Positions 19,383 to 27,807 of a stretch of DNA of 64,000 bases are shown piece by piece. This DNA is from Cellvibrionaceae bacterium. Lineage in GTDB: Bacteria > Pseudomonadota > Gammaproteobacteria > Pseudomonadales > Cellvibrionaceae. The position numbers were made by a program, and so were the translations under genes. Under the pieces are notes generated by a model. It did no database searches. It had not been told where the DNA came from and saw only the letters and a list, made by a program, of their open reading frames with translations. How positions within the stretch are numbered: the first letter of the stretch is position 1; the number at the start of each line of letters is the position of its first letter. The stretch lies in contig JAGKWQ010000002.1 of the NCBI GenBank assembly GCA_021151825.1, positions 280,377 to 344,376 of the forward strand, given 5' to 3'.

Positions 19383-19587
19383 AACTCTTAATCCTCCTAC
19401 AGGCAAAGTAATGCACGGGTTGCATTAACAAACGATCTATTAACCATCAGCCACCTATTATAGAAACAACAACGCACACGGAACCAGACTATTCTGTCAG
19501 TAAAAAATGAACACCAGCTATACATCTATTAAAGACCTGTAACTCCATGAATATATCCCTGCGATAGATTAGGATAAGGCGGTCTAT

Positions 19588-21009
19588 TTAATTCGCAGTG
19601 ACACTGGGTAATTGTGCAAATAATGCCATTGTGGACTTTCTGCTTTCAGACAAGTCCACCAATGGAGCCGGATAATTATCTAACGCCGGTGGATTATGAA
19701 TTTGCCTATTAGACAGATGAGCAAGCTCCGGAACCCATTGTCGAATAAATTCACCATTCGGATCAAAGCGTTCAGATTGGCTGACAGGATTAAAAATGCG
19801 GAAGTAAGGTGCAGCATCTGTTCCAGTAGATGCACTCCACTGCCAGCCACCATTGTTGGCCGCAAAATCCCCATCTACCAATTGCGACATAAAATATTCT
19901 TCGCCCAATCGCCAATCGATTTGGCAATTTTTGGTGAGAAACATGGCCACAACCATGCGCAACCGATTATGCATCCATCCTGTTTCATTTAGTTGACGCA
20001 TGGCAGCATCAACAAGTGGAATACCGGTTCTCCCTTCGCACCAGGCTTTAAAAAAAGTTTTGTTGTAACTCCAGGGAAATGCTTCCGTATAGGCCTGCAT
20101 TGCTTTGCGCTTGCAGACTTGCGGGAAATCAACAACGACATGCTGATAAAATTCTCGCCAGATAAGTTCACCCACCCAACAATTTGCCCCGGAGTTACCC
20201 CCCTCCCACTCACCGTGGGTGAAAGCCAGTACTGCAGCGATTGCCTGGCGCGGTGAAATTGATCCCACCGCGAGATATGGCGATAGTGTCGAGGTTCCAT
20301 CAATTGCCGGAAAATCCCGCTGCTCCTGATAGCGAGTTATCGACTTTTCAATAAATAAATCCAGACGACGATATGCTTCTTGTTCCCCTGCGGGCCACAA
20401 TTCCGATAAATCCCGCAAATCATGCGCTGCAAATAATTGATCAATTTCTTTTATGGAGGCGTGTTTGCTATTTATTATTGGCTGTACTGACGGCGCCCCA
20501 TAGGGTGCCATGCGTACTGGCATTACCGTTTGCAGCCATTTCTTTTTAAATGCAGTGAATACTTTATAAGGATCCCCCTGCCCGTTACGAATCATACCCG
20601 GCGGCACTATGCAGCGATCATGACAACGCTTTACCAAAATCCCCTGCTCGCGCAACAACAGGTTTACTGACTGATCGCGATTTAGTTCATTGATTGGATA
20701 TTCAGCATTAAAAAACAAATGACTTGCACTTAATTGTTGCGCCAACTGCAGTAACGCGGGTGCAATTTCTGCCGGCTTTTTTACATGGATAACTTGCAGG
20801 GAAATGTTCAATGCGGCCAAATCATTAACAAGAATATGCAAATGACGTCGCACAAAATCCAAACGTACCGGCGCAATAGTATGCAGACGAACATAAGCGT
20901 CGCAATGAACATAAACAGCTACAACACCTTGCCCAATTTCAGCAGCTTTAAACAACGCGGGATTATCATACACCCGCAAATCATGGCGAAACCACACCAA
21001 CGCTGTCAT
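19588..21009 (-). CDS. phrB: Deoxyribodipyrimidine photolyase
   Basis: Blue-light flavoenzyme that reverses cyclobutane pyrimidine dimers. The N-terminal antenna-binding Rossmann domain begins MTALVWFRHDLRVYDN. The C-terminal FAD domain shows WRLGEEYFMSQLVDGDFAAN, with NNGGWQWSASTGTDA and PYFRIFNP near 370-410, typical of class I CPD photolyases (473 aa). Its ATG overlaps the stop of the upstream SnoaL-like gene (ATGA). It is the last gene of a four-gene operon with a MerR/LitR-like regulator, which points to light-induced expression. Confidence 0.95.
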   Translation of the reverse strand: MTALVWFRHDLRVYDNPALFKAAEIGQGVVAVYVHCDAYVRLHTIAPVRLDFVRRHLHILVNDLAALNISLQVIHVKKPAEIAPALLQLAQQLSASHLFFNAEYPINELNRDQSVNLLLREQGILVKRCHDRCIVPPGMIRNGQGDPYKVFTAFKKKWLQTVMPVRMAPYGAPSVQPIINSKHASIKEIDQLFAAHDLRDLSELWPAGEQEAYRRLDLFIEKSITRYQEQRDFPAIDGTSTLSPYLAVGSISPRQAIAAVLAFTHGEWEGGNSGANCWVGELIWREFYQHVVVDFPQVCKRKAMQAYTEAFPWSYNKTFFKAWCEGRTGIPLVDAAMRQLNETGWMHNRLRMVVAMFLTKNCQIDWRLGEEYFMSQLVDGDFAANNGGWQWSASTGTDAAPYFRIFNPVSQSERFDPNGEFIRQWVPELAHLSNRQIHNPPALDNYPAPLVDLSESRKSTMALFAQLPSVTAN

Positions 21010-21461
21010 TTAGCACCCATTCGTTTTTTGATTCGGCGAATTGCAAATCCCATTAATGGTAAATGTTCGTACACCATAGAACCTGCATCATAGTAATCAC
21101 GGTGGTAATACACTTTATCTTTATACAAAAGGTGCGAATTCCCCGTTAATTCCAGAGCTTTTCCACCAACGAGTTTTTTATGGCGATGATGCATGGTCCA
21201 AAACAACATGGCCTCACCACGCTCGGGCATTTCCATAGAGTGATGAAATTCAAAGCGACACTCCAGCAGATTACCCATGGACTCACTGAAATATTCTTGA
21301 AGCTCAGACAATCCATTGACTGCATTTAATGGATTGCGAAATTGGATATCTTCACTGTAAACATCAGCCAAGCTCTCTAATATTTTTTTATCAAAACGCA
21401 AATAAAGATTGCGAATTTTTTGCGGAACACTAAGGGAAAGTGTTGGAGCACTGTGAGTCAT
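21006..21461 (-). CDS. SnoaL-like / NTF2-fold protein
   Basis: A 151-aa protein with the pattern of a small alpha+beta cone fold. An N-terminal helix pair (LYLRFDKKILESLADVYSED) precedes IQFRNPLNAVNGLSELQEYF, then beta strands with HHSMEMPERGEAMLFWTMHH. Substrate unknown; the fold covers enzymes and binding proteins. Genes of this kind often accompany phrB and LitR-type regulators in gammaproteobacteria. Nine bp separate it from the regulator, and it overlaps phrB by 4 bp. Confidence 0.8.
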   Translation of the reverse strand: MTHSAPTLSLSVPQKIRNLYLRFDKKILESLADVYSEDIQFRNPLNAVNGLSELQEYFSESMGNLLECRFEFHHSMEMPERGEAMLFWTMHHRHKKLVGGKALELTGNSHLLYKDKVYYHRDYYDAGSMVYEHLPLMGFAIRRIKKRMGAK

Positions 21462-21470
21462 AGCAATGAG

Positions 21471-22385
21471 TTATCCCTTTACCAGTTGATTAATTGTTGC
21501 CAGGACTTGTTGCATAGTTGCGCAGGGATATAACGCTGCACCTTCATCCAAGCCTAGCGCTGGATACACCAACGCCAGATCCCCCGCCAACACGATGGGC
21601 ACGGCATTTTTTTCTCGCCATGACGTCAAGTGTAGCTGCAGCTCACTGGTATTGAGGGCCTCATAACCAACCAACACAATTATTTTTGCATGCAATGCTC
21701 CCGCGCAAAGTTGGGCTTCTTTCAAATCCAGATGCCCCAAATATTCCGCTTGAAATTGATGAACCAGGCAACTGTAATTTATCAGTAAAGATTCGAGATC
21801 GTTTGCATAAAGCGGATTGCCGGGTAAAGACACCAATAATACTTTTTCACCTTGCGCTGCCTGACGTTGCCTATATATAGCGGCCTGTAAATGCTCCTGT
21901 AATACATTGAAAAAAAACGCGCGCCTCGCAGCTTGACCAAGGGCATCTCCTTGCAAACCCTTGATTAATGGCACCAGCAAATAATCGGCAACCATATCGA
22001 CAGGATAAAGAGCAAAAACATCGGCCAGCAAATGCTCCAGACGGGGGCGATGAAACGCATTAATATGCGCATGAATTTGCGCTGCCAAAACTTCCCATAC
22101 TGAATCAATTTCCTCGATGCAGTCATGAAGTTTTTTTTGCGCAAGCAAAGTCTTTACCTTACTAATCGCAACTCCCCGACTTAACCAGATTTGAATTTCC
22201 TGAACCCGTTGAATATCGTCACGGGTATATAAGCGATGGCCTTTGGATGTACGCTGGGGAATTAACAATCCATAACGCCTTTCCCATGCACGCAGGGTTA
22301 CAGTATTTACACCCGTTACGCGGGAAATCTCGCGAATAGGAACTAAATTCAGTTCCGTGATTTCTGTTGCCAATGCTATCGCCAT
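21471..22385 (-). CDS. MerR-family regulator, LitR/CarH-like
   Basis: The N-terminal winged helix reads REISRVTGVNTVTLRAWERRYGLL, followed by RLYTRDDIQRV (about residues 18-65). A helical and Rossmann-like C-terminal part of about 200 residues resembles the cobalamin-binding light sensor of CarH/LitR. The EH pair of the sensor is kept (LQEHL), but the tryptophan ten residues before it is an arginine, and no DxHxxG motif is seen. It therefore probably does not bind B12 and may work with another light receptor, like the B12-free LitR proteins of Pseudomonas. I chose the ATG at 22385, just after the previous stop; a TTG at 22397 is possible. Confidence 0.85.
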   Translation of the reverse strand: MAIALATEITELNLVPIREISRVTGVNTVTLRAWERRYGLLIPQRTSKGHRLYTRDDIQRVQEIQIWLSRGVAISKVKTLLAQKKLHDCIEEIDSVWEVLAAQIHAHINAFHRPRLEHLLADVFALYPVDMVADYLLVPLIKGLQGDALGQAARRAFFFNVLQEHLQAAIYRQRQAAQGEKVLLVSLPGNPLYANDLESLLINYSCLVHQFQAEYLGHLDLKEAQLCAGALHAKIIVLVGYEALNTSELQLHLTSWREKNAVPIVLAGDLALVYPALGLDEGAALYPCATMQQVLATINQLVKG

Positions 22386-22386
22386 C

Positions 22387-23343
22387 TCAATCTTCAATAA
22401 TGTGATTACGTAACCCCAAATATTCCGGATGCGGGGCCCAGAAGCTTTGGGATTTTAAATAAGGATTATCCAGTTTAATCAAGTGATGCTTAAGCAAGGT
22501 CAACGGCACAACGAGGGGTACATGACCTGCTTTGTAAGAGTCTATTAGCTGAGACAGCTCTTGCTTATCCTGAGTCCCCAGAACCTCTTTCAAATAACCG
22601 CGCAGATGCATCATCGCGTTAGTATTGCCTTTACGAGTTGCATGGTGTTTTAGAGCGTCCATAAACAGCTGAAAAAATTCTTCACTGCTTTTCTGGATAT
22701 CGCGCGCGGCAAGGTTGGAAAGATAGCGTCCGATTGCAAAATAGCTGGGCACATGATGAGCCATAACCTGATATTTGTAGCGAGAATAAAACTCGATCAA
22801 TTTTTTTGCTGTGGGCGCAGGCGCGATGTGGGTTTTGAAATCGTAATAGGCAAAAACACGCGTGAGGAAATTTTCACGCAGCCCTGCATCATTAAGGCGC
22901 CCGGCTTCTTCCACGGGCAGTAAAGGCATTAGCTCCATAAATCGTCTGGCGTAGGCGCCCCGCCCTTCGCGATCAATAGGGTTTCCATTAGGGAGATAAC
23001 GCTTTACACCAAACACACCACAACTGGGAGAATTTTGAATGAATACATAACCACAAATATCAGGCATTTGTTGTGCAACAATTTCAGCATGGGCAACCAA
23101 GGCTCCGGTTACATCCAAATCCGGATTTTCTATTCCACGTACACGGGTTTCTCCCCCCTTAATAACCAGGCGTATTGGTTTACGTGGAATTCCCAAGCCA
23201 ATAGCAACTTCCGGACAAACCGGATGAAACTCCACCACCTCAGCCAACACATCCATCAAATAATGGTTGCGCTTATGACTGCCGTCATAGCGAACTCTTT
23301 CGCCCATTAGGCATTGGCTGATACCAAGAGGAATTTTGCCCAT
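22387..23343 (-). CDS. DUF523-DUF1722 protein (YbgA-like)
   Basis: A fusion of an N-terminal DUF523 domain (about 1-150: GISQCLMGERVRYDG, CPEVAIGLG, QNSPSCGVFG, with conserved cysteines) and a C-terminal DUF1722/YbgA domain (about 170-300: YSRYKYQVMAHH and YLKEVLG). The biochemical role is unsettled, but it is a frequent neighbour of phrB and LitR genes. Start chosen at the ATG at 23343, which has CAGG 6 nt upstream. First gene of the operon; its promoter region holds four TnTACA boxes. Confidence 0.85.
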   Translation of the reverse strand: MGKIPLGISQCLMGERVRYDGSHKRNHYLMDVLAEVVEFHPVCPEVAIGLGIPRKPIRLVIKGGETRVRGIENPDLDVTGALVAHAEIVAQQMPDICGYVFIQNSPSCGVFGVKRYLPNGNPIDREGRGAYARRFMELMPLLPVEEAGRLNDAGLRENFLTRVFAYYDFKTHIAPAPTAKKLIEFYSRYKYQVMAHHVPSYFAIGRYLSNLAARDIQKSSEEFFQLFMDALKHHATRKGNTNAMMHLRGYLKEVLGTQDKQELSQLIDSYKAGHVPLVVPLTLLKHHLIKLDNPYLKSQSFWAPHPEYLGLRNHIIED

Positions 23344-23351
23344 AGAAAACC

Positions 23352-23420
23352 TGTACATATCTTGAGTCTTGTATAAGTATTAGCGCATAAGGTTATACAA
23401 AACAAGAAAAATGTATAAGT
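23352..23420 (-). promoter_or_regulatory. Candidate light-operon promoter with four TnTACA boxes
   Basis: Read on the minus strand, TATACA occurs in the sites at 23412-23420 and 23370-23378, and TGTACA at 23352-23357. A fourth TATACA at 23393-23400 is on the plus strand. The two ACTTATACA copies are 42 bp apart, about four helical turns. A -35-like TTGTTT and a -10-like TAATAC, 17 bp apart, lie between and over the boxes. TnTACA is the known half-site type for CarH/LitR-family MerR proteins, and such a regulator is encoded in this operon. Confidence 0.6.
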
Positions 23421-23537
23421 TTTAAAATTAAAAAATAGAAAGGGAAGTGGAAAAGCCAGAATGAGAGGGGAAAAACTAATCAGATATTGCTTTAGTAACA
23501 ATAGTTAACTTATTGAATAGCAATAAAAAAGTAGATA

Positions 23538-23568
23538 TAAAAAAGCCGGGGATTAGCCCGGCTTTTTT
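23538..23568. terminator. Terminator of cysB
   Basis: The stem AAAAGCCGGG/CCCGGCTTTT (23541-23566) is followed by T on the minus strand, 11 bp after the cysB stop. Confidence 0.88.
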
Positions 23569-23578
23569 CAGAAATTGC

Positions 23579-24553
23579 TTAACGTGTAGGTATTTCGATG
23601 TCTTCGAAAAGCTCATCCAATTCAGCCCTTGAATGACGATTAAAGGCTTCATTGATAATGTCTTTGGTCAGATGCGGTGCAAACTTCTCAATGAAGTCAT
23701 ACATGAATCCACGCAGGAAAGTACCACGGCGGAAGCCAATTTTGGTAACGCTGGACTCAAACAAATGGCTTGCATCCAGAGCAACCAGATCCGAATCTGC
23801 AGTATCGCTATAAGCCATGCTAGCGATAATACCTACACCCAAACCAAGGCGAACATAAGTTTTAATGACGTCGGCATCGGCAGCAGTGAATACAACCTTG
23901 GGGGCCAAGCCGCGGTTAATAAAAGCTTCATCCAATTTGGAGCGACCAGTAAAGCCAAACACATAAGTCACGATTGGATACTTGGCTACCTCTTCCAGTG
24001 TCAGGTTGGCAACCTGAGCCAATGGATGATTTTTAGGGACCACAATACTGCGATTCCAACGATAGCAAGGCATCATGATCAAATCGCTGAATAACTCCAT
24101 TGCTTCAGTGGCAATTGCAAAATCCACTGTGCCATCAGCTGCCATTTCAGAAATCTGCATTGGAGTTCCTTGATGCATATGCAAGGAAACCTCGGGATAC
24201 TGCTTGATAAAAGAACCAATTACCGGTGGCAACGCATAACGAGCCTGGGTATGGGTAGTCGCTAGTGTCAAGGTACCTTTACGCTCATTACTGAATTCCT
24301 GAGCAACTTGTTTAATGCTCTCAACTTTGCGCAGGATTTCACCAGCAGTTTTCAAAATCGCCTCGCCCGCCGGAGTAATGCGGGTTAGATGCTTACCACT
24401 ACGGGAAAAGATTTCCACACCTAACTCGTCCTCCAGTAAACGGATTTGTTTACTGATGCCCGGCTGGGAGGTGTAAAGGCTTTGTGCAGTCGCTGACACA
24501 TTTAGATCATGATGAGCGACTTCCCAGATATAACGCAGTTGTTGCAGCTTCAT
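23579..24553 (-). CDS. cysB: Transcriptional regulator CysB
   Basis: LysR-type activator of sulfate assimilation and cysteine synthesis, responsive to N-acetylserine. The N-terminal helix-turn-helix reads MKLQQLRYIWEVAHHDLNVS, then AQSLYTSQPGISKQIRLLE. The effector domain includes TTHTQARYALP (about 100-110). The true start is the ATG at 24553, preceded by GGAGG at 6 nt; this gives 324 aa as in E. coli, and the longer reading frame upstream is not used. It stands alone between two terminator-bounded units. Confidence 0.96.
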   Translation of the reverse strand: MKLQQLRYIWEVAHHDLNVSATAQSLYTSQPGISKQIRLLEDELGVEIFSRSGKHLTRITPAGEAILKTAGEILRKVESIKQVAQEFSNERKGTLTLATTHTQARYALPPVIGSFIKQYPEVSLHMHQGTPMQISEMAADGTVDFAIATEAMELFSDLIMMPCYRWNRSIVVPKNHPLAQVANLTLEEVAKYPIVTYVFGFTGRSKLDEAFINRGLAPKVVFTAADADVIKTYVRLGLGVGIIASMAYSDTADSDLVALDASHLFESSVTKIGFRRGTFLRGFMYDFIEKFAPHLTKDIINEAFNRHSRAELDELFEDIEIPTR

Positions 24554-24844
24554 AAGCCCTCCGAATGGCTCATTCACTGGGGGTATTTGCCAAGGGGCAA
24601 GCACCGGTAACAAGAACCCAGGAAAACCCAGAGTTATAAAATCATTCAAGTTTATTCATAAAGAGAATAGAACAAATCAGGGCCTTATGCCTAGCAATTA
24701 TTAATTGTGCTACAGGCGGGCCTTGTTACAACTTTAGACTATATCCCGAAAATTCAAAGTTTTTACCAACGGATTATGACAAAAATAGTAAAAAATACCC
24801 CATTTAGCCCCTACCTTGGATATATACATAACAAAATGCACCGA

Positions 24845-25750
24845 TCAGGATGGTTGATGATTGGCAATACCATGGGGCACATGGCCAGTTGGAACATGCT
24901 CACGGGCTGATTCACAATGCATTTTCTGATCATCAAAAAAGACATCTGCTCCGTAAGCTTTTAGGAAAGTTCCTTTGGATAACCCGCCCAAAAACAGTGA
25001 CTCATCAATACGAATATCCCACGCCCGTAATGTGCGAATAACCCGTTCATGAGCAGGGGCCGAGCGTGCGGTTACCAATGCTGTACGAATTGGGCAGTTT
25101 TCTCCAAATTCCGCTTGTAAACCATGCAACGCAGAAAGGAATTGCTTAAATGGTCCACCTGTTAACGGCTCTTTGGCTGCCGCCTTTTCGCTTTCAGTAA
25201 ACGCGGATAAACCTTGTAACTTATAAACACGCTCTGCCTCATCGGAAAAAATCACAGCATCACCATCAAAGGCAAAACGCAATTCATCTTCGTTTTCTAT
25301 CTGACTATTGGATGCAATTAAAGTTGCTGCCGCCATTCCATGATCTAACGCTTGCTTAACATCATCCGGTTCTGTCGATAAAAACAAATGGCAACCAAAT
25401 GCGGAAGCGTAACGATAAGGAGATGTTCCACCACAGAATGCGGCACGACTGATTTTTAAACCGTAGTGCTCAATGGAATTAAATACGCGTAATCCTGTGT
25501 CTGCACTATTGCGCGATAGCAAAATGACTTCCACGCGCGGCTCACCGCCTAACCGCTCATTTAAACGCAGAAGCTTTTGCACCATAGGAAATGCATCACC
25601 TGGAGCAAGGATTTCATCTTCATGATCAATTTGATATTGGGCATATGCAGCCAATCCTTCATTGATATATACCTGATGACTTGCGTCCAGATTAAACAGC
25701 GCACGCGATGAAATCGCGATCACTAATTTATCGCCAAAACCTTTAGGCAT
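24845..25750 (-). CDS. Cytosolic 5'-nucleotidase (NT5C1-like)
   Basis: A 301-aa protein of the 5_nucleotid family (PF06189), which removes phosphate from nucleoside monophosphates. Family landmarks are KLVIAISSRALFNLDASH, VEVILLSRNSADTGLRVFNS, AAFCGGTSPYRYASAF, FDGDAVIFSDEAE and FLGGLSKGTFLKAYGADVFFDD, all with HAD-like aspartates. It lies 40 bp after the nitrilase-family gene and probably ends that operon, before cysB. Confidence 0.88.
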   Translation of the reverse strand: MPKGFGDKLVIAISSRALFNLDASHQVYINEGLAAYAQYQIDHEDEILAPGDAFPMVQKLLRLNERLGGEPRVEVILLSRNSADTGLRVFNSIEHYGLKISRAAFCGGTSPYRYASAFGCHLFLSTEPDDVKQALDHGMAAATLIASNSQIENEDELRFAFDGDAVIFSDEAERVYKLQGLSAFTESEKAAAKEPLTGGPFKQFLSALHGLQAEFGENCPIRTALVTARSAPAHERVIRTLRAWDIRIDESLFLGGLSKGTFLKAYGADVFFDDQKMHCESAREHVPTGHVPHGIANHQPS

Positions 25751-25790
25751 TTTTCAACGCTCCGCTGAGCTGTCCAGAGCCAGATTGCAT

Positions 25791-26561
25791 CTAGAACAGT
25801 AATTCAAATTTATCCATATCCAAATGCGCAGGAAATTTTTCGCGGTATTCTTGCAAACGCTCTGCATAAAGTTCCACCGAAATTAGCTCCGCCTCCTGAC
25901 TGGTGGCAATCATTTCACCTGCCGGACCATAAACTGAAGAGTCTCCCGCATAATGCTGCTCTGCCTCATCCATTCCAACACGATTTACGCCAACAACATA
26001 GCTTAGATTTTCAATCGCACGCGCTTGCAATAAACGATTCCAATGCAACGCTCGTGCACTGGGCCAATTAGCCACATAAATAGCAAGATCATAATCATTG
26101 CGATTGCGGCTCCACACAGGGAAACGCAAGTCGTAACAAATTAATGGCAAAATTCGCCAACCTTTCAACTCGACAAGCAATCGCTTTGAGCCCATCGCAT
26201 AACGAGTATGCTCACCTGCCATGCGAAAAAGATGACGCTTATCGTACTCGGCATAGGTTCCATCAGGGCGCATCCACACCATGCGATTGAAATAAATGTC
26301 GCCCTCTTTAATAACAAGGCTCCCGGTAATGACCGCCTGATGTTTCACCGCTTGCGCATGCATCCATTGATAAGCACGCCCGCCAACCACTTCCGCATAA
26401 TTACGCGCACTTGCACAAAAACCAGTGGTAAAAACCTCCGGCAGGACAATCAAATCAGTTGAGGAAATTGCACTCATTGACCGGGCAAAATGATCCAGGT
26501 TCCTTTGAGGATCATTCGGGGTGATGGTTTGTTGAACTAAAGTGACTTTAAGGTTTTCCAT
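25791..26561 (-). CDS. Carbon-nitrogen hydrolase (omega-amidase, YafV-like)
   Basis: A nitrilase-superfamily amidase of 256 aa. The catalytic triad can be seen as Glu in LPEVFTTGF, Lys in YDKRHLF and Cys in LICYDLRFP. The family member YafV acts on omega-amides such as alpha-ketoglutaramate, so metabolite repair is the likely role. I chose the ATG at 26561, one base after the MFS gene stop, with an AACGAGG ribosome site; an upstream start at 26615 lies inside the MFS gene. Confidence 0.9.
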   Translation of the reverse strand: MENLKVTLVQQTITPNDPQRNLDHFARSMSAISSTDLIVLPEVFTTGFCASARNYAEVVGGRAYQWMHAQAVKHQAVITGSLVIKEGDIYFNRMVWMRPDGTYAEYDKRHLFRMAGEHTRYAMGSKRLLVELKGWRILPLICYDLRFPVWSRNRNDYDLAIYVANWPSARALHWNRLLQARAIENLSYVVGVNRVGMDEAEQHYAGDSSVYGPAGEMIATSQEAELISVELYAERLQEYREKFPAHLDMDKFELLF

Positions 26562-26562
26562 T

Positions 26563-27738
26563 TCAACCAGCCTCGTTTTCAATAACGGGATGTAACCAGC
26601 GATAACAGATGGCAAAAGCCAACAGAGAAGCTAAAGCCGACAATAAAAAAGTCGATGATGCACTATAGTCCCATAATAGCCCGCCAATCAATGCACCCAT
26701 AGCCCCACCAGCACCAAAACTGAACGAGCTATATAACGCCTGCCCCTGCCCCTGATGTCCTCCCTTAAAATAATTTCTTACCAATTCAATCGACACTGAA
26801 TGGGCAATACCAAAGCTGCACGCATGTAACATTTGTGCAGCCAATAAAACGATTAATGAGTCAGCATAATATCCAATTAACATCCAGCGCGATGCAGTTA
26901 CCAATAAGCAAAACAAAAATAAATGACGCAAATGAAACCTGCGCAAGACGCGGGGCATCACAATAAAAATGGCCACCTCGGCCAGCACTCCCAGAGCCCA
27001 CAATAAGCCAGTTGCCGTGCTGCTATATCCATAGTTTTCGACCAGATATAACGTATAAAAGGTGTAATAAGGACCATGACTTAATTGCAACAAGAAACTC
27101 GCCGCTAAAAAACATAACATCACTGGCTGCGAGATTATGGATAAAAATCCTGCTGATGACCCAATGTTTTTAGCGGTGCTTTTATCTTTCAAGCTGAGAC
27201 TGGACAACCAGATGAGAATCAGAAAGCTTAAAATAAATAACGGCAGGAAACGAATCGGCAATACATCAAACACCAACCCCAAACCAATCACAGCCGCCAT
27301 AAAGCCAAGTGATCCCCACAAACGGATTTGGCTGTATTTGTGATAGTTTCCAGAAAGATAACCAAGGGTGATAACTTCAAATTGTGGCAATACCGCATGC
27401 CAGAAAAACGTGTAGCAGCTAACCACCAAAACCAGCCACCAATAACGCTGATCCAGCAGCACCCCGGAAAAAATCAGTGCCGCGAGAAAACTACCATAAC
27501 GAATAATGCGCAGACGCTCGCGACTATGATCAGCAAGCCAACCCCAAAAATTGGGCGCGAGAATACGTGTCGTTAGAATAATTGCGCTGATAATGCCAAC
27601 ATCTTGCGACGAATATCCCAAAGATTTCAGGTACACCCCCCAGTAGGGGATTAAAGTACCGACTACAGCAAAATAAAAAAAATAAAATCCGGAAAGACGC
27701 CAATAAGGAATAGCAGTTTGCGCAGCGGGCAGAGACAT
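26563..27738 (-). CDS. MFS transporter (phenylpropionate-permease-like, MFS_1-like family)
   Basis: A 12-helix major-facilitator protein of about 391 aa. It matches the LacY/HcaT-like group, with WRLSGFYFFYFAVVGTLIPYWGVYL at the N-terminus (shown here as two overlapping motifs of the first helix) and GQALYSSFSFGAGGAMG in helix 10-11. Substrate is unknown. The start is probably the ATG at 27738 rather than 27747. It is followed directly by the amidase gene. Confidence 0.85.
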   Translation of the reverse strand: MSLPAAQTAIPYWRLSGFYFFYFAVVGTLIPYWGVYLKSLGYSSQDVGIISAIILTTRILAPNFWGWLADHSRERLRIIRYGSFLAALIFSGVLLDQRYWWLVLVVSCYTFFWHAVLPQFEVITLGYLSGNYHKYSQIRLWGSLGFMAAVIGLGLVFDVLPIRFLPLFILSFLILIWLSSLSLKDKSTAKNIGSSAGFLSIISQPVMLCFLAASFLLQLSHGPYYTFYTLYLVENYGYSSTATGLLWALGVLAEVAIFIVMPRVLRRFHLRHLFLFCLLVTASRWMLIGYYADSLIVLLAAQMLHACSFGIAHSVSIELVRNYFKGGHQGQGQALYSSFSFGAGGAMGALIGGLLWDYSASSTFLLSALASLLAFAICYRWLHPVIENEAG

Positions 27739-27765
27739 AAAATGCAACGAGGATGATAAGTGGAT

Positions 27766-27801
27766 ATCAAACTGGCTACTGATTTATGTAGCCAGTTTGA
27801 T
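27766..27801. repeat. 14-bp perfect hairpin between aroC and the MFS gene
   Basis: The arms at 27766-27779 and 27788-27801 (core CAAACTGGCTAC) pair perfectly around an 8-nt loop. No T run follows on either strand, so it is not a standard terminator. It sits 7 bp after the aroC stop and may protect or attenuate the shared transcript. Confidence 0.7.
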
Positions 27802-27807
27802 CAATCG

